In this document: positions 21,484 through 33,358 of the stretch, piece by piece
Position numbering within the stretch: the first letter of the stretch is position 1
Layout of the letters: each line of letters opens with the position of its first letter
Source: Toxoplasma gondii ME49
Taxonomy: Eukaryota; Apicomplexa; Conoidasida; Eucoccidiorida; Sarcocystidae
DNA: 64,000 nucleotides
Direction: 5' to 3'
Assembly: GCF_000006565.2 (NCBI RefSeq)
Contig: NC_031470.1
Location: forward strand, 1,552,954-1,616,953
Notes under the pieces: generated by a model
What the model saw: only the letters and a program-made list of their open reading frames with translations
Told to the model about the DNA's origin: nothing
The model's database searches: none
Translations under genes and position numbers: made by a program

Positions 21484-24400
21484 GATGACAGCGAAGCAAA
21501 AAAGTAAACGGCCCGGAGGCAGAGAAGCCTCGAATTCAAGAAGTCAAACAGTCATTCGGAAGTTCCTAACGCGAGAGACACAAAAACAATTCTCGAGAAT
21601 CCCGCGTCGGGGGCATGCGATGATTCGCGCATGCAGGTTCGACGGGGATGAAGCGCGAATATTCACGAAAATTGAGAAGGCGCGCTCGAAACTGGAAGAC
21701 CGTAACATGTGGAAGGATAAAGATACAGGAAGATAATAAGAACGGACAGCAATGGTCTTGAAGAGTAATGCAACACGTTTGCATCCGTCAAAATGCATGC
21801 AGTGGCAACTCTTCTCCCGACGACAGCGCTGAACGAGCCACTCGACTAACACACCGTACTTGAGTGGCATCTTTCTCCCGCTTGTTATGCGGTGTTTAAG
21901 AGGCACTTTCGTTTTTGAACCCGTGTTTTCTTGATTTCCATATTACTCCTTATTCCATTCGAAGAGCACACTCTGGAACTCGAGCTATGAATACCCGGAT
22001 GCTGATTTGTTCGAGATTGTTGACGCACCGTCGAAGAATCCAGGAAAATAAACAGGTTGTAGCGAGATTTTTTGCTCATTTAATTCAAAGTTCTGACGCA
22101 ATCTTTCCCAGTGGTTGACAGAACCAGTTTTGTTCACCAGAGGGTAGTTGACGGCCTTCATCGGAACGGCTGTCAAGAGCTTATGCAGTCTCTGTGTACC
22201 TTCCGTTTTTGTGCATGTTGTTCCTCAACGGGATTGCCAAGAAGAAGTGTTCTATTGTCGGAAAAACGGCAGCTGCTTCCCAGGACTCTCATTTTCAGTC
22301 ATTAACAACACTCGTACCTCGCAGCAGGTGTCCAGCAGGCACTTCCGAGTGCTCGCAATGAACTTAGATAGGATCATAGAATGCCGATAAAACATTTGTC
22401 TGCATATTTGCTTTGAAGAACCTAAGTTTCTTCAGTGCTCTCGCGGCTGGCGTCCATCAGGCTCGTGAAACAATTCCCTACGCTAACGGTTGGGCCGATG
22501 TTGGTCAGGACGAATTATGGGTTGTCCCAGCAAATTGCTCTCAGTTAGCGATTGTAACTATTCGTGAAGGGTCCAAATCAGTGTGATCGCACCGGCTTGA
22601 CTTTGGGCTCCTCAGATCACTGCACGAAACGTGAATGGTTCTCGTAGTGTGAGGAGCCTGCTTCTCCGGTGTGGGGGCATTTTGATAACGTTAAAGATGT
22701 CGCTTCTCTTTGGAATCCGGCAGACTAGGTCGTTCCCTGCTCGTTGGATACTGGAACATTCGATTATTTTACCTTGCATCTAGTGCTGCAACCATAAGAA
22801 CAGCTCGCGACGAGCACCCAGGCCGTCATTTCCCGTAGTTGCGGCAAGGAAAAACACATTTCAACAACAGGCACAATTTTCGTCTCCTCACAGTCTGAAA
22901 CCACGACTAGCATGATTTTGCAACTCACCTCAAGCGCAAGACTTCTGCGTAAAGAAGTTGCATTCTCAGTCCAGGCGTCCTTGGTGTTGCTCTTCCGGAG
23001 TGGGGGGAAACGACGCTCCACAGACAGGCCCCCGGAGACCTCTTTTGGTCTGCTCCTACGCACACAGTGTGCCGAATAAACGCAGGGAACTTCGCAGTCA
23101 GTGAACGGGGATGCGGCAAGGGTTGCGGAGAAACGGGCGCTGGATGCTGTCTAGAGCTTGAGTTTGTCACAGCCTTCCACAAAAGACAAAAGGTCGCCGT
23201 GCACAAACATCTGAGAAAGAAGCGCGACTGGTAGCAACTTTCACGTTGACGTCCAAAATTGGAATCGTGCCGGAGCTACACCATCTTCGATGTCAGACTC
23301 CCTCAAGACTGTTTCCGACAGTAAAAAAACTCACAGGAAGGATAACTCTGAGTAGTCCTGTATAGTCAATATAAGTAATGCAGTTTTCTTCCTCGCGCAT
23401 CATTTGTAGCTATTCCAGGTCGATCCCAGTAGTCCATCCAACTCGTAGTTTGGACTCCTGGTTTACATCTTGAAACTATCTGTTTATCGGCTCCAGGTGC
23501 TCTTGTGTGAGCAGCGCATGTGTGATGGTTCAGATCAAGTAGTCAGAGACGCTAGGGTATTTAGGACACTGAATGTGACAGACGGTCAAGTTCTTTGTGG
23601 TTGCTGTACATCGTCACCTCGGTGGGCCAGCGAGCTGTCTCCGCTGCCAAAAATACACAGACGGTTGGGAGAATGTAGTATGACATAACAAACGTTGGTA
23701 GAAGTTCACATTCGGCATCAACATGGTAAGGTGAAGAAGGCACCGCTGGGAAACGATTCTGTCTAGCTCGTGTGCCACGATTCAAGAGAACCACCTCGCG
23801 CTGGGTAAAAGGCAATTCATCATCTGAATTCTGGCAGCATTAATGGAGACAGCATGACTCTCCTGTTGTGTTTCAAGAGTCCCCCTAACCCTCCTGTCTG
23901 AATCCTAAAAACATTTTTTGTCGACCCACGAAATGAGATTTTCGCGGTGAATTTGCTTCGAGGCGTCACAGAACAACGCTTCTCATGGTCAAGGTACGCG
24001 CGCTGTGAGCTTTTCGGACGTTCGAGAAAACCCGCAGCCAGCTTAAAGACATACTGCTTGTCTGTCTCTCTTCAGATGACTCATCTAGATCAGGCGGTCC
24101 TATTTACGAAGACTCGAGTCATTGAAAATAAAGACAACACAAAATGTGGGCTTTGAAACTATTTTGCGAATGTGGTAAGGGGGCAGGAACGTCTGCGAGG
24201 CGACGCATGCTTGCTCCGATTGTCAGAGAGTTGTCGCCTGCTGGTTATCAGCGCGCACAGGACACCTGCTAGCTGCGCCTTTCGGTGCAAAGGAGACCGC
24301 TGCAAAAACGCTTCATTCCTTGTCGAAAACACGCCTCTTATCATACTTTTGCCTTTTTGCTGACTACGAGGGAGCTTTTCGCGCGATTTTCCGGGCCTCG

Positions 24401-25205
24401 ACTCATCTGACCCGCGGTGTACCATTCGGTGTCTTGTGCCCGCACGAACTCCAAGACAAGCGCCTCTTGGACAAAACGGGCTCTTTCAACAACAGAGTTT
24501 CCCTCGCATCTTCCCCGTTACTCTCAAGATTCCGCTCAAAACAAGCACAAATAAATCGCGTCAGAGTCAAGTGTTGTCTGCTGGAACTTTTGCAGAGTCC
24601 GTGCCCACGTGAGCCCATGTGGAAGATACCGTCAACCGCCCCGATTTTTAATGCTCTGTCGCGGCGCCCGTGTTTTCCGCCACATCACGCTTCATTTGCA
24701 TACACGAGTCCAGTGGGGTGGCGGATACACCATTCATACGGAGCTTGATGCTGCGACCTTTAGCATTCATGGAAGCCCATCGGCATGCCTGTTAGCTTCT
24801 TGCATATCCGTAAGCAAGACTCCGTCTGCTCTTCCCTGCAGCTGTGCCATGGTGAGGGCGACACTCATCCACATTTCTGCATGTGAATGGTGAGCGCCTC
24901 TTGCCTGTTTCCAGCGATTCTCAGCTTTTTTCCGTAGCTTCGGCTTGCCAATTGACTCTTTGAAAAAATGACGAGAACAGACACTCTGCACATGGTTAGT
25001 GCAGTGGACGCATTTCCTCGTATGCGCCTCTGCGAACCCCGGAGCAGGTGAGTTCCTGCCGGCCTCGGGTCCGTTGCCTTTTCCCTTTTCGAGGGTCTTT
25101 GCCTTTTGGGATGTCGCGACTCTGATAAATTGTCGCAACCGCACTTCTCCGTTCTTCACTTCTTCGTTTCTCGCCGTCTCTCCAAGTGTCTCCGCTTTCT
25201 TCAGC
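21484..25205. other. Long intergenic region with promoters and a possible minus-strand exon
   Basis: This is 3.7 kb without a supported gene. 21484-21900 is upstream of RPC9 and probably its 5' UTR. A minus-strand stretch at about 23063-22926 has biased codons in one frame (EVSGGLSVERRFPPL) and ends on a good donor (GAG|GTGAGT), and 22870-22770 may be a second exon, but no complete model emerges. 24999-25205 is open and in frame with the next gene but starts after a stop and is pyrimidine-rich, which fits its 5' UTR. Confidence 0.4.
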
Positions 25206-28200
25206 ATGTCCGTCACTCACCCGGGTCTCCCCGATGTTCCTTTGCCGCCCCTGCTGAGTGCTGGGCAAATTCAGGGGCGCTGCGAAAGTGCATTGGCTTT
25301 CAGAGCTGCGCACCAAGATGAAAATGACGACTTCCTCATACCTGCAAAGGCGGTCGCTGGCAGCGAGAGCTGCCCCGGCACCTGTAGCGACAGCCTTGAA
25401 AAACGACGGCTCCTTGCGTGTTCGGGGTCGCGCGGACAGCAGACCGAGACATATGCACAGACAACGCACTCAGAAGAGACAGGAGAGAATCAACGGGCAG
25501 ACTTTCCGCCGGTTCCCCTTCCCGCTGAGTCGACACCCGAGACCGAGGATCTGCTTCTACTGAAGACCGTGAATTCACTTCTCCGAGAGGTTTCCTCACG
25601 ATGTGCTCAGTACAGCAGCGCGCGTCATCGTGCGAAAAAGAAGGTGAGAGACGCGGAGGTAGTCTATCAGGGAGACACCTGCGACGCAGCTGTCTTTTCC
25701 ACAAGTAGCACGGGACTCCAGGCAGAGACAGTTGCGGCAACAGACAATCAGGCTCTGCCTCCGTTTGTCACTAGTGCAAAGTCGAGGAATCGGCGGAAAA
25801 ATAATACGGAAAACCGAGTCCAACAGGCTCTGGCGAGCAACGCATCGCCTAGAGAGCACCCCAGTCAATCTGAAGCTGCTGTGAGTCGCCTCCCAGATCA
25901 CCTGACGGACTTTAAACACGAGGTCCCGCCTCGAGAAGCAAAGATCCAGTGTGAGAAACCAAGATACACGCCTGGAGCTTCTGGTCCACTTGATACGAAT
26001 GCACCTGGTTTCGACTCGCGGAAGGCCGTCCATGCTTCGGCTGGAAACCTGCTGGGTTCTTCTGCTGCTCTGTCGCACCTAGAAACCCAGTCCCTGCTCC
26101 AGGCCTCCGGCAAAGTTCTGAGGCTGTTGCTGTCCTCTGAAAACCAAGGCGGCTGCGATTTGTGCCCCGACGCGCCAGCCACAGTCTCCAACGACTGCGG
26201 AAGGCATGCCCTCGAAGCCCGCGTTCCCCGACTTCAAATGATGCACCTTTCTTCCGGGGGAGAAAGAAGGTCCGAGCAGGCGCGGAAAACTACGAAGGCA
26301 ACGGTCCCAAGAAGTTTGAGGCCACAGGCAAAAATGGCTTCTTCCGAGCAGAAGAGGGCCGCGGCTTTGACTGCTGAGCCCAGCGATCGAGAAATCTGCC
26401 CGCATGAACAGAGGACAAATTCTCCGGACGATCTCTCTGGAAATCGAAGCTGTCGGAGGGCCCGGAGTCGGACGCTGCGCTACTGCACCAGCACGACGTT
26501 CCTCCGTTCTGAGTGGTGTGAGAGACAGCTGAACTCGGACCCAGCCCTGCATGCAGACTCAGAGACAACGACCAACTGTTATTGGAAGGCCTCCAACGCT
26601 TGCGGCCGGATGCCCCAGAGAGGTGTTTTGCCGTCTCCAGAATGGCCACAAGACACCACAGTGCCGGCCTCGCTAGTGGAGCTCCAGATGGAGGCGAAAG
26701 CGCAGATGCATTGTGCCTGCGTCCCCACATCAGACGAAGCCACAGAAAAGGCTATGGCAGCCGATAAGGTAGTCGCTGAGGAAAGAGTCACAAGTCAGAG
26801 TGACGAACTCTCACTTGAGGTCCCGGAAAAGGAACCGTGTCCTCCCGTCTCGCCTGACGGTGTCGAACATGTCCCGGCGACTTTAGCCCTCTCGGCTTCG
26901 TCTTCGTCATCGGTTGCTGCTTTTGAGCAGGAGAAGGCTCTCTCCTGCAACGAGGAGAAACAACATGATCTCGGGATTTTCACAGGTCAAGTGTCTCTTC
27001 CTTCTTGCCGCCCACAACATTTGTTTCTGTCTCCCGCTCACGTTCTCAAAGGTCCGGCGTCCCCGACGTCTGATTCGTCGGCTTCCCCGTCGCCTCTGAC
27101 TCCGCCTGTTCCACAAATGGAGGACTCGAGCGATGTCCGGATTTCGTTTGAGGAAAACGACACCAGAACTCCGTCACCGGGGTCAGAGACGACGGTGCAA
27201 TCTCTCTCTCTCTTCTCAGACGACTGGGTTCAGCCGAGAGCTCCGCCTAAGCCTGTGTCACCTGTCCACTCCATCCCAACACCTATCCTGCCTGAGCTCT
27301 CTCCAGGACGCGGTACGCCTTCACCTCAGGACTGGCACCAAGGACTCGCGTTTCAGACGTCCACCGCCTCTGCGTTCTGCTGGTCAGCGTCTTCAGGTTC
27401 CTTGCGCCGTCGTCGACATGCGGGTGGAAGGCGTTCCGAGTCTGGAAGTATTCCTTGTTTTTCCTCGCGTCCCCCAGCAGCGAATTGCACAGCTTCGACT
27501 CCTGACTCTCGTTCTTCCTCTTCTTGTCGACGGGCTGTTCGTCACGCTTCTCGTCATTCTTCCGTTTATCACAAGACTTCCTTTTTGCGCTCTGGGTCAC
27601 AAGAAAGCTTGTGTGCTGACTTGTCGCTAGACTCACCCTGTTCGTCCGGGCAATTCAGAGAGGGTCTCCTGTCTCCGAAGGTGGATCCGGCTGTCCTGCC
27701 GCGACGTGAGGCTGCGAGAGCAGCTGTGGTCTTGTCACCAAATGAATGCAGTCCTCTTCCGGAGACGCGAAAAAGTCGTGCAGAGCTTTCGTTTCCTCGA
27801 AGATTGTCACTGCATTCTCCGAAGACGTCTCGCAGTGTCTCAAAGTCGACCCGCGAAGGCACCACAACCAGCACAGCCAGTGACCACAAGAGCGACGACG
27901 CTCTTCTGTCCCTCCCTAGACTTCGTTCACAGCAGAGCATTTGTCGCGGAAGAGAAAGGAGCGACGCTGGAGTTTCAGCTCTCGTTATTAACGAGGTCAC
28001 CGAGGGACATAACACGGTGAAAGGAAAGCGAGGAAGCACGCGCTTGTCGGTGCATCCTGACAAGCGACGCCAGATTCACGGCGAAACGCGACCTGCCGAG
28101 ACGGCCAACTGGAGCCTCTGGGATGGTGATTTCAATTTCGAAGAACGAACTCTTAGCATGGGAATGCGGCCGTCGCTTATAGAACCGGAAGAGAAACGCA

Positions 28201-30761
28201 AACAGATCCAAGATACAGACAGAGCCCAGGCAGCAGGAACGGTTCTTTCTCTCGTTGAGGCGGAAAGGGGGTCGCGAGGGTGTGAAGCCTCCACGAAGAC
28301 CCGGATGCCTTGTTCAACGTCTGGGTGGAATCAGAGTGCATGCCCCGAATCAGAATCCCTTGCCCAAGGCCAGGTAATGGTACCAGGTGGTTCTCGAACA
28401 GTGAGCAAGGAACACAGAGAACCTACGGCAGAGGCTGACCCTGCATGCAGAGTCGCAAATCCACAGCAGGCGATACGGGCGAACGAGGAGCTGCGCACCT
28501 CGATGGACATCCTGAGCGACCTTGGCAGAACACACCACATGGATGTACCAACAGCCACATGCGTCCCTTCTGATCCACTGTCAGCAGGAAATCGCGAAGA
28601 GGAAATGGATGGCGGCTCCGCTTGCGAACGGTTCACGCGAAACGGCTTCGTCGGAGAATGCCATGGGGAGCAGAACGATAGCCCTGTGCCTTCGCAAGCT
28701 GGTCGTGAGGCAGGACCGACAGGTTTATCTCCTTTAGATTCTTGCGAACGCGAGCAGCGATCCGGTCATATCCAGCAAGGCGGGACGCAAGAACAGTTCT
28801 CAAAGCCAACGCATGGACAGGTGCTTTCGGCCGCACTTACGGATGGACGCACATTCGCTGAAACCAGGCCCGGCATCCGACGTGCAGCGCGTCTTCCATG
28901 CCCTGGGGAGGTCGACGTGACTCCTGAAAGTCCGACCTGCGACAGCAAGGATCTCCCGATACCTCAAGCCCCCTGTAGATCGAGTGAAGGACTTCACGGG
29001 GGTATTACCAGCGGTGTGTGTGGGTGGAGACCGGCAGTGCAGGTTCGCCGCCCTCGAGAGGAAAGTGCAAGTCCTTCCCATGTTGCGGCTAGCGATCGTC
29101 GTCATTTAGTGGCAGACATCTCTCAGGGTGCTGGAAGGCAAACACACAACCCGGACTGTCAGCAGTGTCACGATTTCCTGGCGTATGGTGTTTCTCGGCA
29201 ATATGACGCACCGTTTTTGCATCCAGAAAGTCACGTTGCTCCCCCGAAACTCGCTCCAAAATGCCATCCCCCCTACTTTCGCAGTGTGTCGTCAGCGTCT
29301 CTGTCGACAGCGGCACTACCTCCTTGGGAGTATGGAGCACCCCATGCCGAAACTGCGAAGTCGTCCTCTAACAGAAAAAGGTCAGGTCATAGTGCGTTAC
29401 CAACGGAGAAACCAGGACTCGCCGGTGAAAGTCCTATAACTCGAACACGACTTCGCAGACGAGCGGCTGCACTCTTCCGAGAGCTGGTGAGGGCAGAGGC
29501 CTTGCAGCCTGACGCTGCTGAGGCTCTCCGTATCGCTGTTCAGCGACAACTCTACGACGCGAAAAGCGGCAAGTGCGGATCTTCAGCTGCTCCTCTCTCG
29601 AGTGAAGAAGAGGAACTGAGACACTGCACTTTTCGGCCTCAGATAAACCACCGAAGTAGTGCACGAAGCTTGCCTCATGTGCCGTGGTGGCAGCGGCTGT
29701 ACAAGGGCTACCGAGTTCCAGAGATGAAGCGAGAGCTACAAGCGCTGCAGGAAAACGTTGCCTTCATGACTTGTAAAACGGATGGCCCGACCGATGTGGA
29801 AGACGACGGTGAAGTGGATCGAGATGGCGAGTTACTTTGGCAGGAATCAGCGGTGAAGTGCCGAGGGAGCAGGCGTAGCTGCCGCGGCTACAGTGAACAG
29901 AGGAAGCCAGCGAGACGGCATTCGGGGAGTCCACCAGGGGAAGTTACGCGGCTTTCACGGGGCACAGACTTCAACACCGGACACGAGTATGTAGAGGTCC
30001 AGAGAAGCCTGCATGAAGTCTGCTACGTCCCCTATCGGGGGCAAACAACCATCGGAATTTCATCGAAGGAAACTGGAAAACAGCAACGAAAGTGCGTTCG
30101 CTTCGCAAGTCCGAGTCGTTCGCCGCAAGCACTGCATTCAGGACCTTACCACGGGAAAACAGAGACGGCAACCCCAATTCCAGAGGCCGTGCAGCCCTGC
30201 TTCCGTGGTAGCGGAAGACAAGGGACTTCACCGTCGAGGACAGTCGCGCGTTGCCTCACAAGAGGGACCTCTGTTCCTCGCGACAACCTCCGCTCAAAGT
30301 CTCCTCAGGGGCGGTTGTCTGTGGCTGGGAGCGCTCCCAGATATGCATGCGCCTTTCACCCCGGGCTTGCTGAAAGGGAGAGTGGCACTGCGGTTGGCGC
30401 CGCGAAGGAACCGTACCTGCACCCAAGTTGTTGCCGACAGGGATCTGCGCAGCGTTCAAGAGTGCCGCCTGCCGCTCTGTATGGTGTCTCCTGTTCACTG
30501 AAGCAACAGGAAGGGTGGTCGGCTTCGATGGCAGCCCCGAAGAAAAGCTGCCTTAGTATACGAGGAACCCGGCTGCGTCCGAGAGGATATCTGGAAGCGG
30601 AGAAGCCGAGAGGGATCACGAAAGAGCCGTCCCAGTGGACTAATCACCCGGTAGAGAACTGGACAGAGAATGAGGTTTTAGGAAGCAGCCTTAGCAGGGA
30701 ACTACTGAAAACGTATCTTGGCGGGCGCAATTTTGTCCCAGGATGGCTCGATGTCCGATAG
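25206..30761 (+). CDS. Large intronless, mostly disordered protein (1,851 residues)
   Basis: No family is recognised. A single open frame of 5,556 nt begins at the ATG at 25206; the frame is open further upstream only through GTG at 24999, with a stop at 24969, so the ATG is preferred. The product is Ser/Pro/Arg/Glu-rich with no membrane segment. The one structured-looking region is at about residues 1415-1510: a helix (AALFRELVRAEALQPDAAEA), then an acidic turn and CTFRPQINHRSSARSLPHV. E-x-C-T-F-x-P-x-I-N motifs occur in flagellar, basal-body and cytoskeletal proteins of protists; that link is an inference. The C-terminus (TKEPSQWTNHPVENWTENEV) may be a short conserved block. Codon use resembles neighbouring genes. 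Confidence 0.7.
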   Translation: MSVTHPGLPDVPLPPLLSAGQIQGRCESALAFRAAHQDENDDFLIPAKAVAGSESCPGTCSDSLEKRRLLACSGSRGQQTETYAQTTHSEETGENQRADFPPVPLPAESTPETEDLLLLKTVNSLLREVSSRCAQYSSARHRAKKKVRDAEVVYQGDTCDAAVFSTSSTGLQAETVAATDNQALPPFVTSAKSRNRRKNNTENRVQQALASNASPREHPSQSEAAVSRLPDHLTDFKHEVPPREAKIQCEKPRYTPGASGPLDTNAPGFDSRKAVHASAGNLLGSSAALSHLETQSLLQASGKVLRLLLSSENQGGCDLCPDAPATVSNDCGRHALEARVPRLQMMHLSSGGERRSEQARKTTKATVPRSLRPQAKMASSEQKRAAALTAEPSDREICPHEQRTNSPDDLSGNRSCRRARSRTLRYCTSTTFLRSEWCERQLNSDPALHADSETTTNCYWKASNACGRMPQRGVLPSPEWPQDTTVPASLVELQMEAKAQMHCACVPTSDEATEKAMAADKVVAEERVTSQSDELSLEVPEKEPCPPVSPDGVEHVPATLALSASSSSSVAAFEQEKALSCNEEKQHDLGIFTGQVSLPSCRPQHLFLSPAHVLKGPASPTSDSSASPSPLTPPVPQMEDSSDVRISFEENDTRTPSPGSETTVQSLSLFSDDWVQPRAPPKPVSPVHSIPTPILPELSPGRGTPSPQDWHQGLAFQTSTASAFCWSASSGSLRRRRHAGGRRSESGSIPCFSSRPPAANCTASTPDSRSSSSCRRAVRHASRHSSVYHKTSFLRSGSQESLCADLSLDSPCSSGQFREGLLSPKVDPAVLPRREAARAAVVLSPNECSPLPETRKSRAELSFPRRLSLHSPKTSRSVSKSTREGTTTSTASDHKSDDALLSLPRLRSQQSICRGRERSDAGVSALVINEVTEGHNTVKGKRGSTRLSVHPDKRRQIHGETRPAETANWSLWDGDFNFEERTLSMGMRPSLIEPEEKRKQIQDTDRAQAAGTVLSLVEAERGSRGCEASTKTRMPCSTSGWNQSACPESESLAQGQVMVPGGSRTVSKEHREPTAEADPACRVANPQQAIRANEELRTSMDILSDLGRTHHMDVPTATCVPSDPLSAGNREEEMDGGSACERFTRNGFVGECHGEQNDSPVPSQAGREAGPTGLSPLDSCEREQRSGHIQQGGTQEQFSKPTHGQVLSAALTDGRTFAETRPGIRRAARLPCPGEVDVTPESPTCDSKDLPIPQAPCRSSEGLHGGITSGVCGWRPAVQVRRPREESASPSHVAASDRRHLVADISQGAGRQTHNPDCQQCHDFLAYGVSRQYDAPFLHPESHVAPPKLAPKCHPPYFRSVSSASLSTAALPPWEYGAPHAETAKSSSNRKRSGHSALPTEKPGLAGESPITRTRLRRRAAALFRELVRAEALQPDAAEALRIAVQRQLYDAKSGKCGSSAAPLSSEEEELRHCTFRPQINHRSSARSLPHVPWWQRLYKGYRVPEMKRELQALQENVAFMTCKTDGPTDVEDDGEVDRDGELLWQESAVKCRGSRRSCRGYSEQRKPARRHSGSPPGEVTRLSRGTDFNTGHEYVEVQRSLHEVCYVPYRGQTTIGISSKETGKQQRKCVRFASPSRSPQALHSGPYHGKTETATPIPEAVQPCFRGSGRQGTSPSRTVARCLTRGTSVPRDNLRSKSPQGRLSVAGSAPRYACAFHPGLAERESGTAVGAAKEPYLHPSCCRQGSAQRSRVPPAALYGVSCSLKQQEGWSASMAAPKKSCLSIRGTRLRPRGYLEAEKPRGITKEPSQWTNHPVENWTENEVLGSSLSRELLKTYLGGRNFVPGWLDVR

Positions 30762-31016
30762 AGCGCGTATGGTCCAGTGACAGGTGCAGCACTGCCGCTC
30801 TGACAGACAATGCGGATAAAGGTGCGAACTGTTCAAAAAAACACGTTTCTAATCTACGTGAAAATGCTTGAGATATCGAAATCCTTTTCCAGTGCTAGGA
30901 ATCACACTGCTGGACGCCACACCAAGACAGATACTTACCGTCTGCTGAATCTGTCGTAGCAAGACTTCCGAAGAGAGCAGGTTGGGAACTGGATGAGTTC
31001 GCATAGAAACAATCGT

Positions 31017-32608
31017 TCATTTCCGTTTCACTCGGTAGAGTCGTCGGTAGAACGTCTCAACAGCATTTTCACTGCTCAGCAAGGACCAGCCGCCATATAG
31101 AGTATATTGTAGATCGCGAAGAGTAAAGGAGCACTGCATGGGCGTGGTGTCATACCGCGTGACGCAGTTTGCCTTAAAGTATTCGAACTCACCACTGCAC
31201 TGGAGCGAAGCCAACCACTTGACTGGTGAACTTGTTCTGTTAGTTCGTTAACAAGATGAGAGCAGATAGCATGAAACGGTAGCAGTCTCGTCCCCTCTCT
31301 GTAAGCATATGTCGGGGCGAAGCGGCTACGAACTGACCACACATTCACTGACGCTCCATTTTTATTGCTCAGAAAATCTTTCAGGTAGCGAAAGTGAACA
31401 CTCCAAACCCTGTCTGTTTCCTCAACCTCGGAAGTCGCGTTTCCCCTGCGCAGAAAACAGTTCTGTTCCTCGGAGTGCCTCTGTTACGGAGGCCGGCCAC
31501 AAAAACTGGAAGTATCCAATTCAAACGAGGAAGAATGTGTAGAGGAAAAATGCTTGTGGTAACAATCGGAAGATGAATCATACTTTCTGTCGGAACAGAA
31601 AGGTAAACTTCACAGATTCAAGACCGCCAGGGCATTTTGTGGGAAACAGTCTCGGGAGCAGAATCGGTTCCCGCTTTTGTTTTGTGTGGGGCAAAACTCG
31701 CTCGAGTAGAACGTATAATAATAAACACAACAGTGATCGGTGAACGTATATGTGTACTTTCGTATATATGACGCAACATACTTTTAAAACAGTTTTTGAG
31801 GAGACCATCGTACCTTTCTTGGAGAGATTTTCAGCAGTCATCTAGATCTAGAAACGTTGAAAGCAAGGGCGCAAGGAGATTTCCCAGCTGTTGTTTTTGG
31901 TATTCATGCACTGAGAACCTATGGCCAACAGTACATTTTTCACAGTGGCAGTGGTAGTTGTGTTAAGTTTCGCGTGTCCAGCATCTCGGGCAAAGATTGG
32001 GTTTCCCTGATTGCTATACCGGCGTAAGATTCGTAGCACATAGGTATATTTATGTTCACGGAAGCCCAAGAGGGTCAAGCGCTTATATCAGTGTCACGTC
32101 TACTTACAAAAATGAAAGTGACGGAGCACGGTCCCAGTGGTAAGACTACAAGCTTGTTGCTGAGGTGTGACTGTGGCATCACCAGGCGAACCGGGGTGGA
32201 TTTTTCGCCATTGACCTCATAAGAACCGAGGCGTTCTCTCTAGTTCCATGTTCTGCTTATTCTGTGTAAGTTAGAATAACAAAAGCGGCGCCACATGTTT
32301 TCCGGCAGTCTCCTTGGTACGTTCCCAACTCCACATCAACGGTAGCAAACCCAACATCAACCGAAGTTCGCGTTCACTCGCGGTATCGGTGTTCTTTCAC
32401 TGCTCTTCTGGAATTCTGTGCAGTGTTTCTACTTCCATGAAGCACACCAACGGAATTGGATGTGCCGCATGCATCGAGGAAAGTACAAGCGCCGTCAATT
32501 CCGCGCGTTCGCTGAGTTGAGCGGCGTAGTTTTTCCTCGCGGTGTCTTACCAGTTCGTCCCCTATTTCTGCTGATGTGTCGTATGATGTTGCGTCCCTTC
32601 ATCGTCAT
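31017..32608 (-). CDS. Multi-exon gene, unknown protein with weak codon bias
   Basis: The function is unknown. The start ATG at 32608 has a coccidian-type context (AACAAAATGACG). Exons 32608-32551, 32235-32108 and 32006-31919 join with phases 1, 0 and 1, giving MTMKGRNIIRHISRNRGRT, then LGSYEVNGEKSTPVRLVMPQ and LSNKLVVLPLGPCSVTFIF, then GNPIFARDAGHAKLNTTTTA. Downstream, coding-like minus-strand segments at about 31475-31349 (VWSVHFRYLKDFLSNKNGAS) and 31206-31017 (ends YRRLYRVKRK and a stop) can be joined in phase 0. How the third exon connects to 31475 is unresolved, since two overlapping frames compete. No TM segment or known motif is seen. The gene is divergent from the plus-strand gene starting at 33359. 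Confidence 0.45.
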
Positions 32609-33358
32609 TTTGTTGATCGTTCCATTTTTCTCTTTCACAGTGAGAATCCACCGAGGCTCTTCTCCCGTCTTTGGGGACCGGAGACTCTCTCGCGACCCCA
32701 CAATCGGCCTTCACGGAGCAACCAGCCTCAGCTAGAATGCGGAATTATCCGATTCTGTGACTCCATCTCCTCCTCTCTTCAAGAAGGGGATCACATTTTC
32801 TCAATTCTTGACCGGTAGGCTGATGTTCCATCGTGGCGGCGAAAAAAATGCCCGGTCTCGCTGCATGCATCGAAACGCCTCGAGAATGCGACAAACGGTA
32901 CTTGAAATGGAATGTCTCGGTTTGCCGGAACAGTTCGCGTCTGCGAAGTAAGAGAAAACAACAGGCCAATGAAATCAGTCCGTCCGTTGCTGCCCCGCTT
33001 AGCTCTCTGTCTTTTGTGGCAGGAGGGGCAGTCTCTTTCCCATGTTCACCGTCTTCCGCGTGCAAATCCAGCCCAGGCCAGGTGCCAGCAGCGTCGTGTC
33101 GGTTGATTCTGTGTATCACCCCGCAGTTTCGTTATTTCTGAACGCCTGCCCGCCATAGCGTTTGGCGGAAGACCTTTCTCTGCACGAGGGTAGCGTCACC
33201 TCCATCATATTTCCTGTCTGTCTTGATCCTTCGCCGCTGCTCTCGCCTGTTTGCCGATTGCCGGCTGCCGTATCCTGACTTCGCACAGGCCGAGTTCTTT
33301 TCAGGTTTCGCTGTCTCGGTTGCGTCTATCTTGATTTTTCTCCTTCGAACCACCCACA
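32609..33358. other. Divergent promoter region
   Basis: About 750 bp separate the start codon of the minus-strand gene at 32608 from the ATG at 33359. The segment 33160-33358 is pyrimidine-rich on the plus strand and fits the 5' UTR of the downstream gene. A short Met-initiated plus-strand frame at 32848-32950 is Cys-containing but unsupported. Confidence 0.45.

Noticed and set aside
24999..25205. N-terminal extension of the 1,851-residue protein from a GTG codon
   Set aside because: Nuclear genes here start at ATG; the segment follows an in-frame stop and is pyrimidine-rich like a 5' UTR.
21484..25205. Search for mitochondrial DNA insertions, transposons or CRISPR-like arrays in the gene-poor stretch
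   Set aside because: I saw no recognisable organelle gene fragments, terminal repeats or regularly spaced repeats, though a real similarity search could still find short mitochondrial fragments.
32848..32950. Short plus-strand Cys-containing frame that first looked like a CX9C (Mdm35-type) partner
   Set aside because: The Cys spacing (7 and 12 residues apart) does not form a CX9C pair and no further exon could be joined.
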